Shown here: positions 29,244-40,000 of the stretch, piece after piece
Position numbering within the stretch: the first letter of the stretch is position 1
Layout of the letters: the number at the start of each line of letters is the position of its first letter
DNA from: JBAXTE01 sp963556065
GTDB lineage: Bacteria > Bacteroidota > Bacteroidia > Bacteroidales > WCHB1-69
Assembly: GCA_963556065.3 (NCBI GenBank)
Contig: CAUVYH020000003.1
Coordinates: 31,248 to 95,247 of the forward strand
Direction of reading: 5' to 3'
Length of the DNA stretch: 64,000 nucleotides
Translations under genes and position numbers: made by a program
Notes under the pieces: generated by a model
Told to the model about the DNA's origin: nothing
Databases searched by the model: none
Seen by the model: only the letters and a program-made list of their open reading frames with translations

Positions 29244-31688
29244 TTATGCAACACCATCTCCTATTGAATTTGCTTCGCCAACATTACGTTGCTTTTTAAA
29301 GTTGTTCAATTTAAACGACACAGAAATATAATAAGAAGGGTTCATCACTTGCCTTGAGTTTAAGGTAAACAAATCTCCTTTGACTTCATATTTTGTCACT
29401 CTATCCATAAATGGATTGTTTGCGACCAACGTAACGGTACATTTTTGCTTTGGAAAATCTTTCCGGATGGATACAGAGGTATTGTAACGTTCGTGGAAAT
29501 ATCCTTGCACATAGTTTACGGGTGAATCGTACGAAAAGGCGAGTTGCATTTTTATGGTTTTTGTGAACAAAAAGTTTGAGCTTACACGAAAATCTCCGAC
29601 CATGGATGCCGTGTTGGTATGGTTGTTTTCGTAATTTATTTTTAGTAAATAATGATAAAAGCTTCCGCTGATATTCGTGCTCAACCATTTGCAAATGTCG
29701 GCATTTGCCGAGACTTCAATTCCAGATGTGATTTCATTCCCGAAGTTTACCGTTTTTTGATACAGCTTGCCGTTTTCATCCGAAATTAACCGTTGAGTAA
29801 AACTGCCATCCGCATTTCGATGAAAGAGCTCTGAAGATAAGCTCCATTTATCGAACTGATGGATATAGTTAAATTCATAGGAGTTGGTGTATTCCGGCTT
29901 TAAGTCTGGATTTCCGGCAGAGGTGATAAAATTGTCCGTAAAATCGGGGACGGGATACATGATCCAGGCGGTTGGCCGGTTTACCCGACGGCTGTAACTC
30001 GCCTGAAACTGATTTTTTTTGCTCTGGTTGTACGAAAGGTGAAGGGTTGGGAAGAAATCGAGTTGCTTATAATCATATTTTTCAGGGGTGTTCACATATT
30101 CAAAGTTTCGGGCATAGTATTCGGCTCTTAATCCGGCTTTATATTCAAATTTTTTCAATGCACCCGATAATGAAATATAACCGGCATTTAGGGCGGTGTT
30201 AAAAGTGATATCATTCGAGTAGGTTGGATCTTTGGCCCAATTCGGATTTTGTTCTTTGAATACCAAATAATTCATGGTTGCGGAATAGGGTTTCAGTTGG
30301 GTTTGAAATCCTGTTTCAAAGGTGATTTTATCTTTTAAAAGCAAGCGACGGTAATCAATCTTAAATCGCAGGTCGCTTGATTGGCTGTTTTCATCTGCAT
30401 CAACCATGAAAAAAGGAGCCCCTGATCCCCATTCCGAGGTGGAATAGGCATGGCTGCCATTAACATACCGGTACCCGTTAATGGTTGAATAGAAGAGGTT
30501 AAAGGTGAGGTCATGATCTTTTCCGAAGAGATGTTTGTAGTTGATGTTCCCCGTAAAATAACTGTTGCCGATTTTGAAGTCGTTTGCGCTGGTGGTGTAT
30601 TCATCCATGAGGTGGCTCTCATTTGTAAGAGAATATTTGGAATCGAAATTATGCACATGCAACCACGTGCCTCCATTCATCGAAAAAGAGAATAGATTGT
30701 TTTTGTTGAGATCATAATCGATTCCCAGTGAAATGTTTCTGGAAGAGGTAATATGGTATTGGGTAGAGTTGTCATTCAGATAGTTGGCGCTGTCAGTGCC
30801 TTTAAAATCCCGGGTTTCAGTAATATAAACAGGAACACGGTAGTCCATGATTTTGGCTCCCATGGTAAAATTCCACCTCCCTTTCTGGTAGTTCATGTTT
30901 AAGTCTTCAATGGCTCTGTCGGTGCCCAAACTCAGCGTGAAATAACCTCCAAATCCCAGGTCGTTTGATTTTTTGAGGATTATATTGATAATTCCGGCAG
31001 TCCCTTCTGCATCGTGGTTGGCAGAAGGGTTGGTGACTACTTCAATGTGGTCGATATTTGATGCTGGGATTTGTTTAAGCGCATCGGCCCCCTGAATGGT
31101 ACTTGGGCGACCATTGATTAACACCTGATAATTCATGTTCCCTCTTAATGATACATTTTCTTCTACATCCACCGTGACCGAAGGCGTATTGCGCAGCAAA
31201 TCAACCGCAGTTCCTCCCGCTGAGGCAATTTGATTGCTGGCATTGATGATCTTTTTATCAATTTTATACTCTACCATTCGTTGTTCCGCTGCAACTGCTA
31301 TTTCTTGTAATAAGTTGGTTTTTGATACCAATGAAATCCTCCCGATATTAATAGTTTTCTGATTTTCGTCGATTGTAAATACTTTGGTTATTGTAGTTTT
31401 AAAACCCATAAACTGAATTTTGGCAAAGTAACTTCCTTGGGCAACTTTGCTGATTTCAAATTCCCCTTGTTGATTGGTCACCGCTCCATTTATCATGGTG
31501 CTGTCAGATGATCTGAATAAAGCAATGGTTGCATATTCGATTTTTTTGCCGGAAGTGCTGTCAACGACGACTCCCTTGATAAACCCATTGACTGGAGCGG
31601 GATCAATTGCAGTCTTGAACGACGATAGACTGATGGTAAGGGCAATCATCAGCATAGGAATGATTGAAGGTCGAATTTTGTTTTTCAT
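29244..31688 (-). CDS. outer-membrane beta-barrel receptor (TonB-receptor-like, OMP_b-brl_3 type)
   Basis: 814 residues in one intact frame. The signal peptide is at residues 1-24. A carboxypeptidase-regulatory-like domain follows at ~33-125 (GFIKGVVVDSTSGKKIEYATIAL, GEFEISKVAQGSYFAKIQFMG). A plug-like domain is at ~130-230 (DLLRNTPSVTVDVEENVSLRG, VLINGRPS, IEVVTNPSANHDAEGTAGIINIILKK). The rest is a C-terminal barrel (YSRRVNRPTAWIMYPVPDF, then NPDLKPEYTNSYEFNYIH). Such proteins resemble TonB-dependent transporters but lack a SusD partner here. The substrate is unknown. A second member of the same family lies directly upstream, on the same strand. Confidence 0.88.
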   Translation of the reverse strand: MKNKIRPSIIPMLMIALTISLSSFKTAIDPAPVNGFIKGVVVDSTSGKKIEYATIALFRSSDSTMINGAVTNQQGEFEISKVAQGSYFAKIQFMGFKTTITKVFTIDENQKTINIGRISLVSKTNLLQEIAVAAEQRMVEYKIDKKIINASNQIASAGGTAVDLLRNTPSVTVDVEENVSLRGNMNYQVLINGRPSTIQGADALKQIPASNIDHIEVVTNPSANHDAEGTAGIINIILKKSNDLGFGGYFTLSLGTDRAIEDLNMNYQKGRWNFTMGAKIMDYRVPVYITETRDFKGTDSANYLNDNSTQYHITSSRNISLGIDYDLNKNNLFSFSMNGGTWLHVHNFDSKYSLTNESHLMDEYTTSANDFKIGNSYFTGNINYKHLFGKDHDLTFNLFYSTINGYRYVNGSHAYSTSEWGSGAPFFMVDADENSQSSDLRFKIDYRRLLLKDKITFETGFQTQLKPYSATMNYLVFKEQNPNWAKDPTYSNDITFNTALNAGYISLSGALKKFEYKAGLRAEYYARNFEYVNTPEKYDYKQLDFFPTLHLSYNQSKKNQFQASYSRRVNRPTAWIMYPVPDFTDNFITSAGNPDLKPEYTNSYEFNYIHQFDKWSLSSELFHRNADGSFTQRLISDENGKLYQKTVNFGNEITSGIEVSANADICKWLSTNISGSFYHYLLKINYENNHTNTASMVGDFRVSSNFLFTKTIKMQLAFSYDSPVNYVQGYFHERYNTSVSIRKDFPKQKCTVTLVANNPFMDRVTKYEVKGDLFTLNSRQVMNPSYYISVSFKLNNFKKQRNVGEANSIGDGVA

Positions 31689-31835
31689 ATTTTTCCGGTT
31701 TAAATTATTGTAAAAATAAGTTGATAGACCAAGGATAAAAAACGAATTCGATTATCAGTGATTTTCGCCCGATAAAAACTTAAAAATGAAAATGTCGGAT
31801 TATTTTTTCTCGATGAAATATTGATTTTTTTCGAC

Positions 31836-31864
31836 AAAAAAAGCTCCGGATTTCACTCCGGAGC
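31836..31864 (-). terminator. rho-independent terminator after the second beta-barrel receptor
   Basis: On the minus strand GCTCCGGAGTGAAATCCGGAGC (in two arms of eight with a 6-base loop) is followed by seven T. It lies 18 bases past the stop at 31882. Confidence 0.85.
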
Positions 31865-31881
31865 CTATTTTAATTGTTGAA

Positions 31882-34256
31882 TTACATGATTCCTCTGGAG
31901 GTCTTTTCCTCCTTTATTTCCACTTCTTTTGCCTTTTTCGTTACTGATTTCCCTTTGTTGAATCGATAATTTATTTCAAGTATCACAATATTTTTAAGGA
32001 TGTTGATGTCGCTTGTTCGGGTTTCGGTGTATCGATCCGTTTTGAAATAAGAACCTTGCGTAAAATTCGCTCCATAAGTAATAGGTGTAATATAAGCGAG
32101 CATTACACTTAACCGTTGTTTTAAAAATGGTTTTTGAACAAAAACCAGCCAGTAATCATTGTTCCAACGATTGAATCCTTGAGCTGTCAGGTATTTTCGA
32201 TTCTCTTTCTGGTATTTTCCTCCGCATACAAATCCTGTTTTTTCAACCACATAAACTAATTGGCTGCTCATTGAATAATCATTTACGCTGTTTTGCTGGT
32301 TATTATATTCAATGCGTGTGTTGAAGAAATTGAAATCATTTTGCCAGAATAATCTTTTGCCAAAAGGAATTGTGAAGTTTACCAAAACCCCTTGATTAGT
32401 GTATTTTCCAACATTGTCGTATGAGAATTGCATCATTGAGTCGTTTATCATAGTGCCGATATCTGCAATGTAGTTGTTCGAAAAGTGGTAGTAAGGCTCT
32501 ATTTTTGCCAATCCCTTCAAAAATATTGGTTTCTATCGATAGGCGATGCGTTACTTCGGGCTTTAACAATGGATTGCCGATTCTTACACTTTGATTGTCG
32601 ATTCTGGATTCGAACGGGTTTATTTGTGCAAGACTCGGGTATTCGCTGTTTGATCGGTATTTTAGTTTAAAATCAAATACTTTGGATAACTTGTATTTTA
32701 TATCGGCATAAGGCAAATAAATCATGTAGCTAAATGATCCGATGCTTGTTTTTGGATTGCTGGTCTCTATCGCACAACCCGCTTTAATTCCCAATTTTTT
32801 ATTGATTTGATATCCGTAATAGGAATAAAACTTATTTTGGAAATCGGTTAGATTTGAATTCCGAACTCACCTTTTCAATCTCAAATGAATTTTTCACATC
32901 ATCGAACGAATTGCCGTACCCAAATTGAATGTTATGTTTGCCGTTGAAAATGTGTGTGTATTCGAGGTAGAATTTTACCTTGTTTTTAAGGTTTGTCCCC
33001 CACTTCATTGCGTAGTAAAATATCGTTGATAAAACTATTGTTATCGTAATGTTCATGGTAATTCGAAAAGGTGATATTGGATGATTGAATGTGTTATTCT
33101 CATCTGTTTTTCCGTCGTAGAACAGTGAATAATAAGTGGATACCGTATTCGACTGTGCTTGATTGAAAATGCTGTAATTATTAAAAACAATGCCGTCTTG
33201 TTTCTCAATAACATTGGAATGTTCGCTGGATGCATTGTTTGCAGTCGGTTGAAACGATACGTTTCCTTCAAAACTGAACGAATGTTTGGGATTTAATGTA
33301 TAATCGACACCATAAACAACATTGTTATACATTTGTTTCACTTTCGTGCTCATGTCGCCTCCAATCGGGTTTTGTTCAATGGTAATTCGATCTGCCAAAA
33401 ATTCTTTCATGCTCGAACTGTTCAGGTTAAAACTGTTGTAATTGGTGTTGACTTTTGTATAAACATTAAACTTGTTGTAAGTATAGTTGACTGTGGCTGA
33501 TGCGGCTTCTTGAACAAAAATGTATTTTGACTTTGAGGCATCCAAATCGAGTAGGTTCATGTTCTGAACAAACACTTCGGTGCCTCTGTAATCCTTTTTT
33601 AAGATGATATTAATTACCGCGGTGTAACCTTCAAGGGCATATCTTCCGCTTGGATCCCGAATGACTTCTATTTTTTTCAACCGATCGGGTGAAATGTTTT
33701 TAATATATTCCTGATCCTTTTCCATACCATCCACTAAAATAATAACCTTGCTGCTATTATCTACTTTTATCGTGTTCGTATAGCGGTCGTAATCCACACC
33801 TTTAAGTTTGTCCAACACATCTTTTGTTGACGAGGTTCCTGCTTTCATCTTATCCGTTACAATTTGAACTTCCCGATCGATCTGGTTTTCATTTGAAGAG
33901 GAGTTTATGGATACTTCTTTTAGAAAGTTGACATCGGGGGTTAGTTTTATCAAACCCAGAAACTTGCTTTCCGAAACAGGAACGTTTTTCAAAGTATCCG
34001 TTTGATAACCGATAAAGCTGAAATTAAAACGGTATAATCCGCGGGGAATTTGTAGGGCAAAAAAACCATTTTCATCCGATACGGCTCCGGTGATCATGCT
34101 GTCGGCTTTGTTGAAAACAGTGATGGTGCAAAATTCCAGGGACTTTTTAGTCTCTTTGTCCTTAATTTGTCCGGTTACCTCAATGTTTGGTTGCGAATAG
34201 CTTGTTAGGTATGATAATAGCAATAATGCGAGTAAAAAGTAAAATTTTGCTTTCAT
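31882..34256 (-). CDS. second outer-membrane beta-barrel receptor (OMP_b-brl_3 type), frameshifted
   Basis: About 791 codons across two frame breaks (near 32846 and 32519-32523). The signal peptide ends LTSYSQPN. A regulatory-like beta domain (TGQIKDKETKKSLEFCTITV, ENGFFALQIPRGLYRFNFSF) and a plug follow (DVLDKLKGVDYDRYTN, VIILVDGMEKD, IEVIRDPSGRYALEGYTAVINIIL). Then comes a barrel rich in aromatic strands (PLLKPEVTHRLSIETNIF). It is a paralogue of the neighbouring receptor, with DPSGRY in place of NPSANH in the plug. The stretch after the first break matches the expected barrel, so the gene may well be intact in the organism. Its 5' side holds a 343-base non-coding region with a 12-base palindrome. 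Confidence 0.82.
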
Positions 34257-34599
34257 AGATTTGTTTTGAAGTGAATATTCTTTGAAAAAAAACTTAGTGA
34301 TTAATAGGAAAACGTTAAATTTGATACTTTCGCAGCAACGGATTTTGGGCGTTTACTGGTGTAAATAGCCAAAATTTGTTGCAAGAGTAACGAAAAAATT
34401 GGCGTTTTCTTGCAGCCACTATACATCAGCAAAAGTAAATGGTGTTGGGATAAAAACGTTTAATATTTCGATATAACTAGGAATTTTCTCTTTACTAATC
34501 GGCTTTTAGCCGATATTACCCATGGGTATGATAAAATCAATGTTGTCGAAGAATAACCTCAGTGTATCTTGTGAATTAGTCTTTTCAAGGTTTGGATAA
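34257..34599 (-). other. non-coding leader region of the second beta-barrel receptor
   Basis: 343 bases with no gene. It contains the short hairpin ATCGGC-TTTTA-GCCGAT at 34498-34514 and, three bases on, a perfect 12-base palindrome TACCCATGGGTA at 34517-34528. The remainder is AT-rich, with no clear TAnnTTTG on the minus strand. Confidence 0.5.
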
Positions 34600-34632
34600 T
34601 AAAAAAGCCCCGGTTTTCACCGGAGCCTTTTT
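34600..34632. terminator. terminator after the MFS gene
   Basis: AAAAAAGCCCCGG, TTTTC loop, CCGGAGCCTTTTT. On the minus strand this is a GC-rich hairpin followed by T6, 19 bases past the MFS stop at 34651. Confidence 0.85.
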
Positions 34633-34650
34633 ATGATATTTCAAAATTAA

Positions 34651-36066
34651 TTATTTTTCGATATTTGGTAATTCCAAACCGTAACCTTTTCTTCTATCCA
34701 TACCCTTAAGCCAAATTCCCAAGAAAAATGCGATGACTCCTAAACTGGCAAAAATTAACATTGGAACAGTGTAGTTATATTGCAATGGATCATCTATTCC
34801 TGGGTTTACTGCAGATAAAACTTTTCCGATTAAATTCGGAAAAGCAAATAAACCAATATTCTGAATCCAGAAAATCAAAGCATAAGCTGAACCCAATAAT
34901 CTCTCGTCAATTAATTTGGGAACACTTGGCCACAATGATGCAGGAACCAATGAAAACGAAATACCTAAAAGAACAATTGCAGTAAAGGCAACGATAGGGC
35001 CGACTATACTTCCCTTTAAAGCGGGAAGGGCCAATGCAAACACTAAATGACAAGCAACCATTAATATTGCTCCGAAAATCAACATGGTTGCTCCTTTACC
35101 TTTTCTGTCGAGATAATTACCGAGGAAAGGAGTGATGGCAGCAGCTCCTAATGGGAAAACGGAGAATATAAAGCCTGCGTTTTCTGCTGAAAAGTTAAGG
35201 TTGCATTGCAACATGTTGATTGCATATTTTTGGAATGGGAATATTGCCGAGTAATACAGTACACACAATAAAGCAATAACCCAAAATCCTTTGTTTGATA
35301 AAATTTTTCCCATGTCTTTAATTTGGAAAGGCTCATCTGGCTCTTCACCACTTTCACCCATTTGTTTTTCTAGTTTGCTATCCATAAAGAAATAGACGAT
35401 GAAACAAATTAAACCTATGAGCAAGAGAATAACACAAAGCAAAACGGATCTCGAAACGTTGGGAACTCCACCGAGGTTGGCCATAAGCGGAGAAACTAAT
35501 ACTGCAGCTGCAACACCGATACGTGCGATAGCCATTTCAATCCCCATCGCCATAGCCAATTCCTTACCCTTAAACCACTTTACGATACCTTTTGACACCG
35601 TAATACCGGCCATTTCAACGCCGCAACCAAAAATCATAAACCCAATTGCCGCCATTTTTGCCGAAGACGGCATCCCGTCGTAAAATGGGAAAAAATTCCA
35701 GAAATCCACCAGAAATTTATCTGCTGAACTGCCTGCAAACGCATCTGAAACGGCATAGTACTTCAAACAAGCACCGATGACCATGATGCTTCCTGATAAA
35801 AGAGCCGTATAACGAACTCCGATTTTATCCAAGATAATGCCGGCAAAAATTAGGAAAAACACAAATACGTTCAAAAATGTTTCGCTTCCTTGATATGCCC
35901 CGTAAGCTTCAGGTGTCCAGTTTTTTGTTGTTTGCAACATGGCTTGCAACGGAGAAAGAATATCAACGAACATGTAGGCAAAGAACATCATCGATGCCAA
36001 TAGAACGAGCGCAGTCCATCTTACTGCAGGTACATCCTTCATTAATTTAGCTAGTTTTTCTGTCAT
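34651..36066 (-). CDS. major facilitator superfamily transporter
   Basis: 471 residues from the start at 36066 (MTEKLAKLMKDVPAVRW). The longer form to 36108 adds a short, unsupported leader. About twelve hydrophobic segments are visible, with the first helix ALVLLASMMFFAYMFVDILS. A motif-A-like LDKIGVRYTALLSG lies between helices 2 and 3, a large cytoplasmic loop (MDSKLEKQMGESGEEPDEPF) is in the middle, and a second LDRKGKGATMLIFG in the C-terminal half. It is an inner-membrane secondary transporter. The substrate cannot be read from sequence. It stands alone between terminators and rsmG. Confidence 0.87.
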   Translation of the reverse strand: MTEKLAKLMKDVPAVRWTALVLLASMMFFAYMFVDILSPLQAMLQTTKNWTPEAYGAYQGSETFLNVFVFFLIFAGIILDKIGVRYTALLSGSIMVIGACLKYYAVSDAFAGSSADKFLVDFWNFFPFYDGMPSSAKMAAIGFMIFGCGVEMAGITVSKGIVKWFKGKELAMAMGIEMAIARIGVAAAVLVSPLMANLGGVPNVSRSVLLCVILLLIGLICFIVYFFMDSKLEKQMGESGEEPDEPFQIKDMGKILSNKGFWVIALLCVLYYSAIFPFQKYAINMLQCNLNFSAENAGFIFSVFPLGAAAITPFLGNYLDRKGKGATMLIFGAILMVACHLVFALALPALKGSIVGPIVAFTAIVLLGISFSLVPASLWPSVPKLIDERLLGSAYALIFWIQNIGLFAFPNLIGKVLSAVNPGIDDPLQYNYTVPMLIFASLGVIAFFLGIWLKGMDRRKGYGLELPNIEK

Positions 36067-36257
36067 AATTATTCTTTTATTTATTTTTTGAATTGTTTTA
36101 GCGAACAAACCTACTTCATTTTTTAGAATTTACCAAATTTATTTTTTAAGCTAATTTAATCGGTAAAAAGTAAGTGCTCGTTTAATTGGGCTAAGTATTC
36201 GAATATGTGATTGAAGAGCGCTTTATAATTCAGTGATTACAGTGTTAAAAGATGTTA

Positions 36258-36923
36258 CTACGTAAGTGATCCTTTTGTTTTTTTCTGTTTTTCTTTCTTT
36301 TTATTGCAGTTAACATACACCACTTTTTTTTCTTGGTAGAAATCTTCACTATACCAGTCGGAAATAGGGTATTGGGTAATTGATTTATTAATTGAAGAGA
36401 GCTCTTCGGTTAAATCTCCACCTTTTAAGTATAAAATGCCGTTATTTAGTTTGTTACAGTTAATTGGCGAAAACTTGTTTTTTATCCATTCATAAAATTC
36501 AGGAAGACGTGTGACGGCTCTGCTCACTACAAAATCGAATTCATCTTTGACCTCTTCGGCACGAGAATGTTGCCAGCTGACATTTTTCAACCCGATGGCC
36601 GTGGACACCTCTTCCACAACCTTAATTTTCTTCCCGATCGAATCTACCAGATGAAACTTGGCCATGGGAAACATAATTGCCAGCGGTATTCCTGGAAATC
36701 CTCCACCCGTACCTACATCAAGTATTTTTGTGCCGGGTGTGAACTCAATTACCTTGGCAATTGCCAACGAATGAATGATATGGTTTTGATATAGATTTTC
36801 GATATCTTTACGGGAAATTACATTTATTTTTGCATTCCATTCGGAGTACAACTCTTGTAACATGCCAAATTGCTTGATTTGCTCTTCGGTTAGTCCGGGA
36901 AAATAATGCAGCAACTGTTCCAT
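36258..36923 (-). CDS. rsmG: 16S rRNA (guanine-N7)-methyltransferase RsmG
   Basis: 221 residues, the normal size. It methylates G527 of 16S rRNA (E. coli numbering). Recognised elements are LYSEWNAKINVISRKDIENLYQNHIIHSLAI (N-terminal block), the SAM motif LDVGTGGGFPGIPLAI, VDSIGKKIKVV, FDFVVSRAV and LYLKGGDL. The C-terminus ends in a lysine-rich tail. The start at 36923 follows a TAnnTTTG element. Confidence 0.95.
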   Translation of the reverse strand: MEQLLHYFPGLTEEQIKQFGMLQELYSEWNAKINVISRKDIENLYQNHIIHSLAIAKVIEFTPGTKILDVGTGGGFPGIPLAIMFPMAKFHLVDSIGKKIKVVEEVSTAIGLKNVSWQHSRAEEVKDEFDFVVSRAVTRLPEFYEWIKNKFSPINCNKLNNGILYLKGGDLTEELSSINKSITQYPISDWYSEDFYQEKKVVYVNCNKKKEKQKKTKGSLT

Positions 36924-36949
36924 CTTCTTTTGATTAGTCTTTGTTGTTG

Positions 36950-36957
36950 CAAATTTA
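36950..36957 (-). promoter_or_regulatory. -7 element TAAATTTG for rsmG
   Basis: On the minus strand TAAATTTG matches TAnnTTTG and lies 26 bases before the rsmG start. The -33 region has no clear TTTG. Confidence 0.4.
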
Positions 36958-37098
36958 GCAACTTTTTATGGTCTATTTCCATGATTAGTAATATTCTAGG
37001 TTATATTCCGACATTTTTTGTTAGAAACCGTCTTAAAATTATAAATAAAATCACTATTTTTACAATCATAAATTATCCATTACCTAAAAGTTGAGAAA

Positions 37099-40000
37099 AT
37101 GCATTATCCCTTCCGTTGGCTATTCCTTTTGCTGAACCTTACAATTACCGGAATGTTTTTTTCGGTAACGGGACAAAGCATTCGCTATGATTTGCCGGAT
37201 GTGTATCAGGGACGGATATTGTCGTGGAACACGCAGAGTGGAATGTCGCAAAGTGTAGTAAACTGCATTGCTCAGGATTCGTTGGGATGCATTTGGATCG
37301 GGACTCAGGATGGCCTTAACCGATTTGATGGCACCCACTTTACAATATATAAATATCAGGCTGAAAACAGCTACTCCTTGAGTTCAAATTCAATTAATTG
37401 CTTGGCTGTTGATCCATACGGAGGTGTGATTGTAGGAACCGAAAATGGTATTTGCAGATATGACATTTGGTCGAAGTTGTTTCTGCGGCTTTTTTTCCAG
37501 CGGCAACCTTCAAAAAGAATAAATGTGACCGCATTAATGCTCGAAAAAAATGGAACACTTTGGTTTGGTACATCCGAAGGAATCGTGTATAAATATCAGG
37601 TAAGTTCAAATTCCTATCGAAAATATGTTCTTCCTTCAGCCAATGTTATCGCAAAAAATACAGCCGTTACAAGAATTTTTGGAGATAATAAAGGTAAAAT
37701 ATGGGTTACTGCAAAAAGCGGGTTATTCCTTATCGAAAATCAACGCTTGATGAATCTAGTTAATAAAATAGACAGACAGCAGCCCGCTTACTCAAATCTC
37801 TTTGTCTCTTCTGCATTTACGAAAGCAGGAGTTTTGTTGTTGGGTACTTTTGGAGATGGAATTCTTGCTTTCGATACGACAAATAAGATTTTTGCCAAAG
37901 TTCTGGATTTACCCAAATACATTAATATTGAATTTGGAAAAGGAGTAGTAAATTCAATTTTAGCAGATAGAGACCAAAATGTTTGGCTGGGAACGGATAA
38001 CGGATTGGTAGTTATGAGAAAAAATGTGGCGACACCCCAAGTAATACTTCCCGATTCAAAACAGGGGCTTTCCAGCAAAAACATTCGAAGCCTTTTTCAG
38101 GATAGGGAGGGAAATCTTTGGATTGGAACTTGGAATGGATTAAATATGTTTCCTAAACGAAATCTGCCGTTTTATACCATACCCGTTTTCGAAAATGATA
38201 AGAACAAATTTATTAATAATAGCGTATTGGCAATTCTTGTGGATTCCAAAAATCGAATTTGGATTGGAACTGACAATCAAGGAGTGGCTTGTTTTGATCA
38301 AAATACCGGCAAAGTTTCACATTTCACAACATCAAACAGTAAAATTTCCAGCAACAATATCATGACTATTTCCGAAGATTGTTTCGGAGATATTTGGGTT
38401 GGAACATGGGGCGCAGGTTTTGTAATATTCGGAGCACAAGGCAACAAACTCGATTTTTTGTTTAATTCCCCTAAAAACCCTAATTGCCTTTCGGATAATA
38501 TTATTTATAGTGTAAAATCATCAAAAAGCGGACTTTTATATGTAGCTACGGAACATGGCGTTGACGTAATAAATCCCAAAAGTAGAGAGACACTTACAAG
38601 CCATACAGCGCTTAAAACAATTTCCGACAAGTCCAAAGTTATTTATATTGATGAATTAGAAAATGTATGGATCGGAGGAGACTTTGGAATAAAAAAATTC
38701 AGACCTTCAAAAAACGAACTTTCCGATTTATACACAGATCTTTCGATTTCAAATATTCAAACACTTTTCTTTGTTCATCATTCACTTTGGGCAGGTACAA
38801 TTGGTGATGGACTTTATAAAATTGATGTAGAATCGGGGCTTACTACTAATTTTAGTGAAAAAGAAGGACTGTCGAGTACGGCTGTTCATGCGATAATCGG
38901 AGACGACAATAACTGTTTATGGTTAAGTACCAATAATGGGCTGTGTTCTTTTAATATAAAAAACAACACGTTCACTAACTATTATCATGCAGATGGACTT
39001 CAGGGAAATGAGTTTAATACGGGCGCTGTTTTTAAAGATCAGAATGGGCAGATGTTTTTTGGCGGTATTTCCGGGATAACGTTTTTTTATCCGTCCGACT
39101 TTTCAAAGGTAAAGAAAATGTCTCCTTCTATATTTATTCGCTCTGTTTTCTTTGATGGCAAAGACGAATCGGAAAATAAAGAGATGCACTTTGCTAAAAT
39201 GCTTAAAACAAATCATGATACAAAAACCATTGCTGTCGATTTTGAAGTGGCAAACAACTATAAAAACAAACCTTTTCTGTTTTCGTGGAAATTACATGGT
39301 TTTAGTGACCAGTGGTCGGTTCCTTCTAAAACAGGGAACATCACTTTTACAAATCTTTCCCCGGGATCTTATTTGTTGGAAGTTCAGGCGGTGAGTGCTG
39401 AAAATCCGAATATTTCAGGTTCTTATTCTTTGGTGATTTTTATTGAAGCCCCATTTTGGATGAAGTGGTCGTTTTGGATTGTGGTAATTGTGGCCGCTAT
39501 CGCTGCATTTTTTATCGTTCAGAAACGAAATATTTATCGTGTTGAGCAAAAAAATAAAGCGTTGGAAGAAAAAATTACACGGCGAACGGAAAAGTTGAAA
39601 ATTGCTACAGAGATTGCCGAGTCGAAATCACGCGAGTTGGAGGAGGAGAATAAAATGAAAACACGTTTCTTCTCTATTATTGCCCATGACATAAAAAACC
39701 CGATATGGGGAATTAATCAAATTAGTGAAACGTTGATAAACAATTTGAATAATCAGATGCCCGAAGAATATCTGAATAAAATGACACAAATTAATAACGC
39801 TTCGAAAAATCTAGGATCGTTACTCGAAAATTTGCTCACATGGGCATCGGCACAAAGTGGTAGGATTATCTATATGCCTCAAGCCGTAAATATATATTCA
39901 CTGGTTGATGATGTGGTTGATTTTTATGAGGGGTTTTCAACGGCAAAGAAGATAGAAATTCAAAATCAAATTGATGCCGAACTCTTTGTGCTGGTTGATA

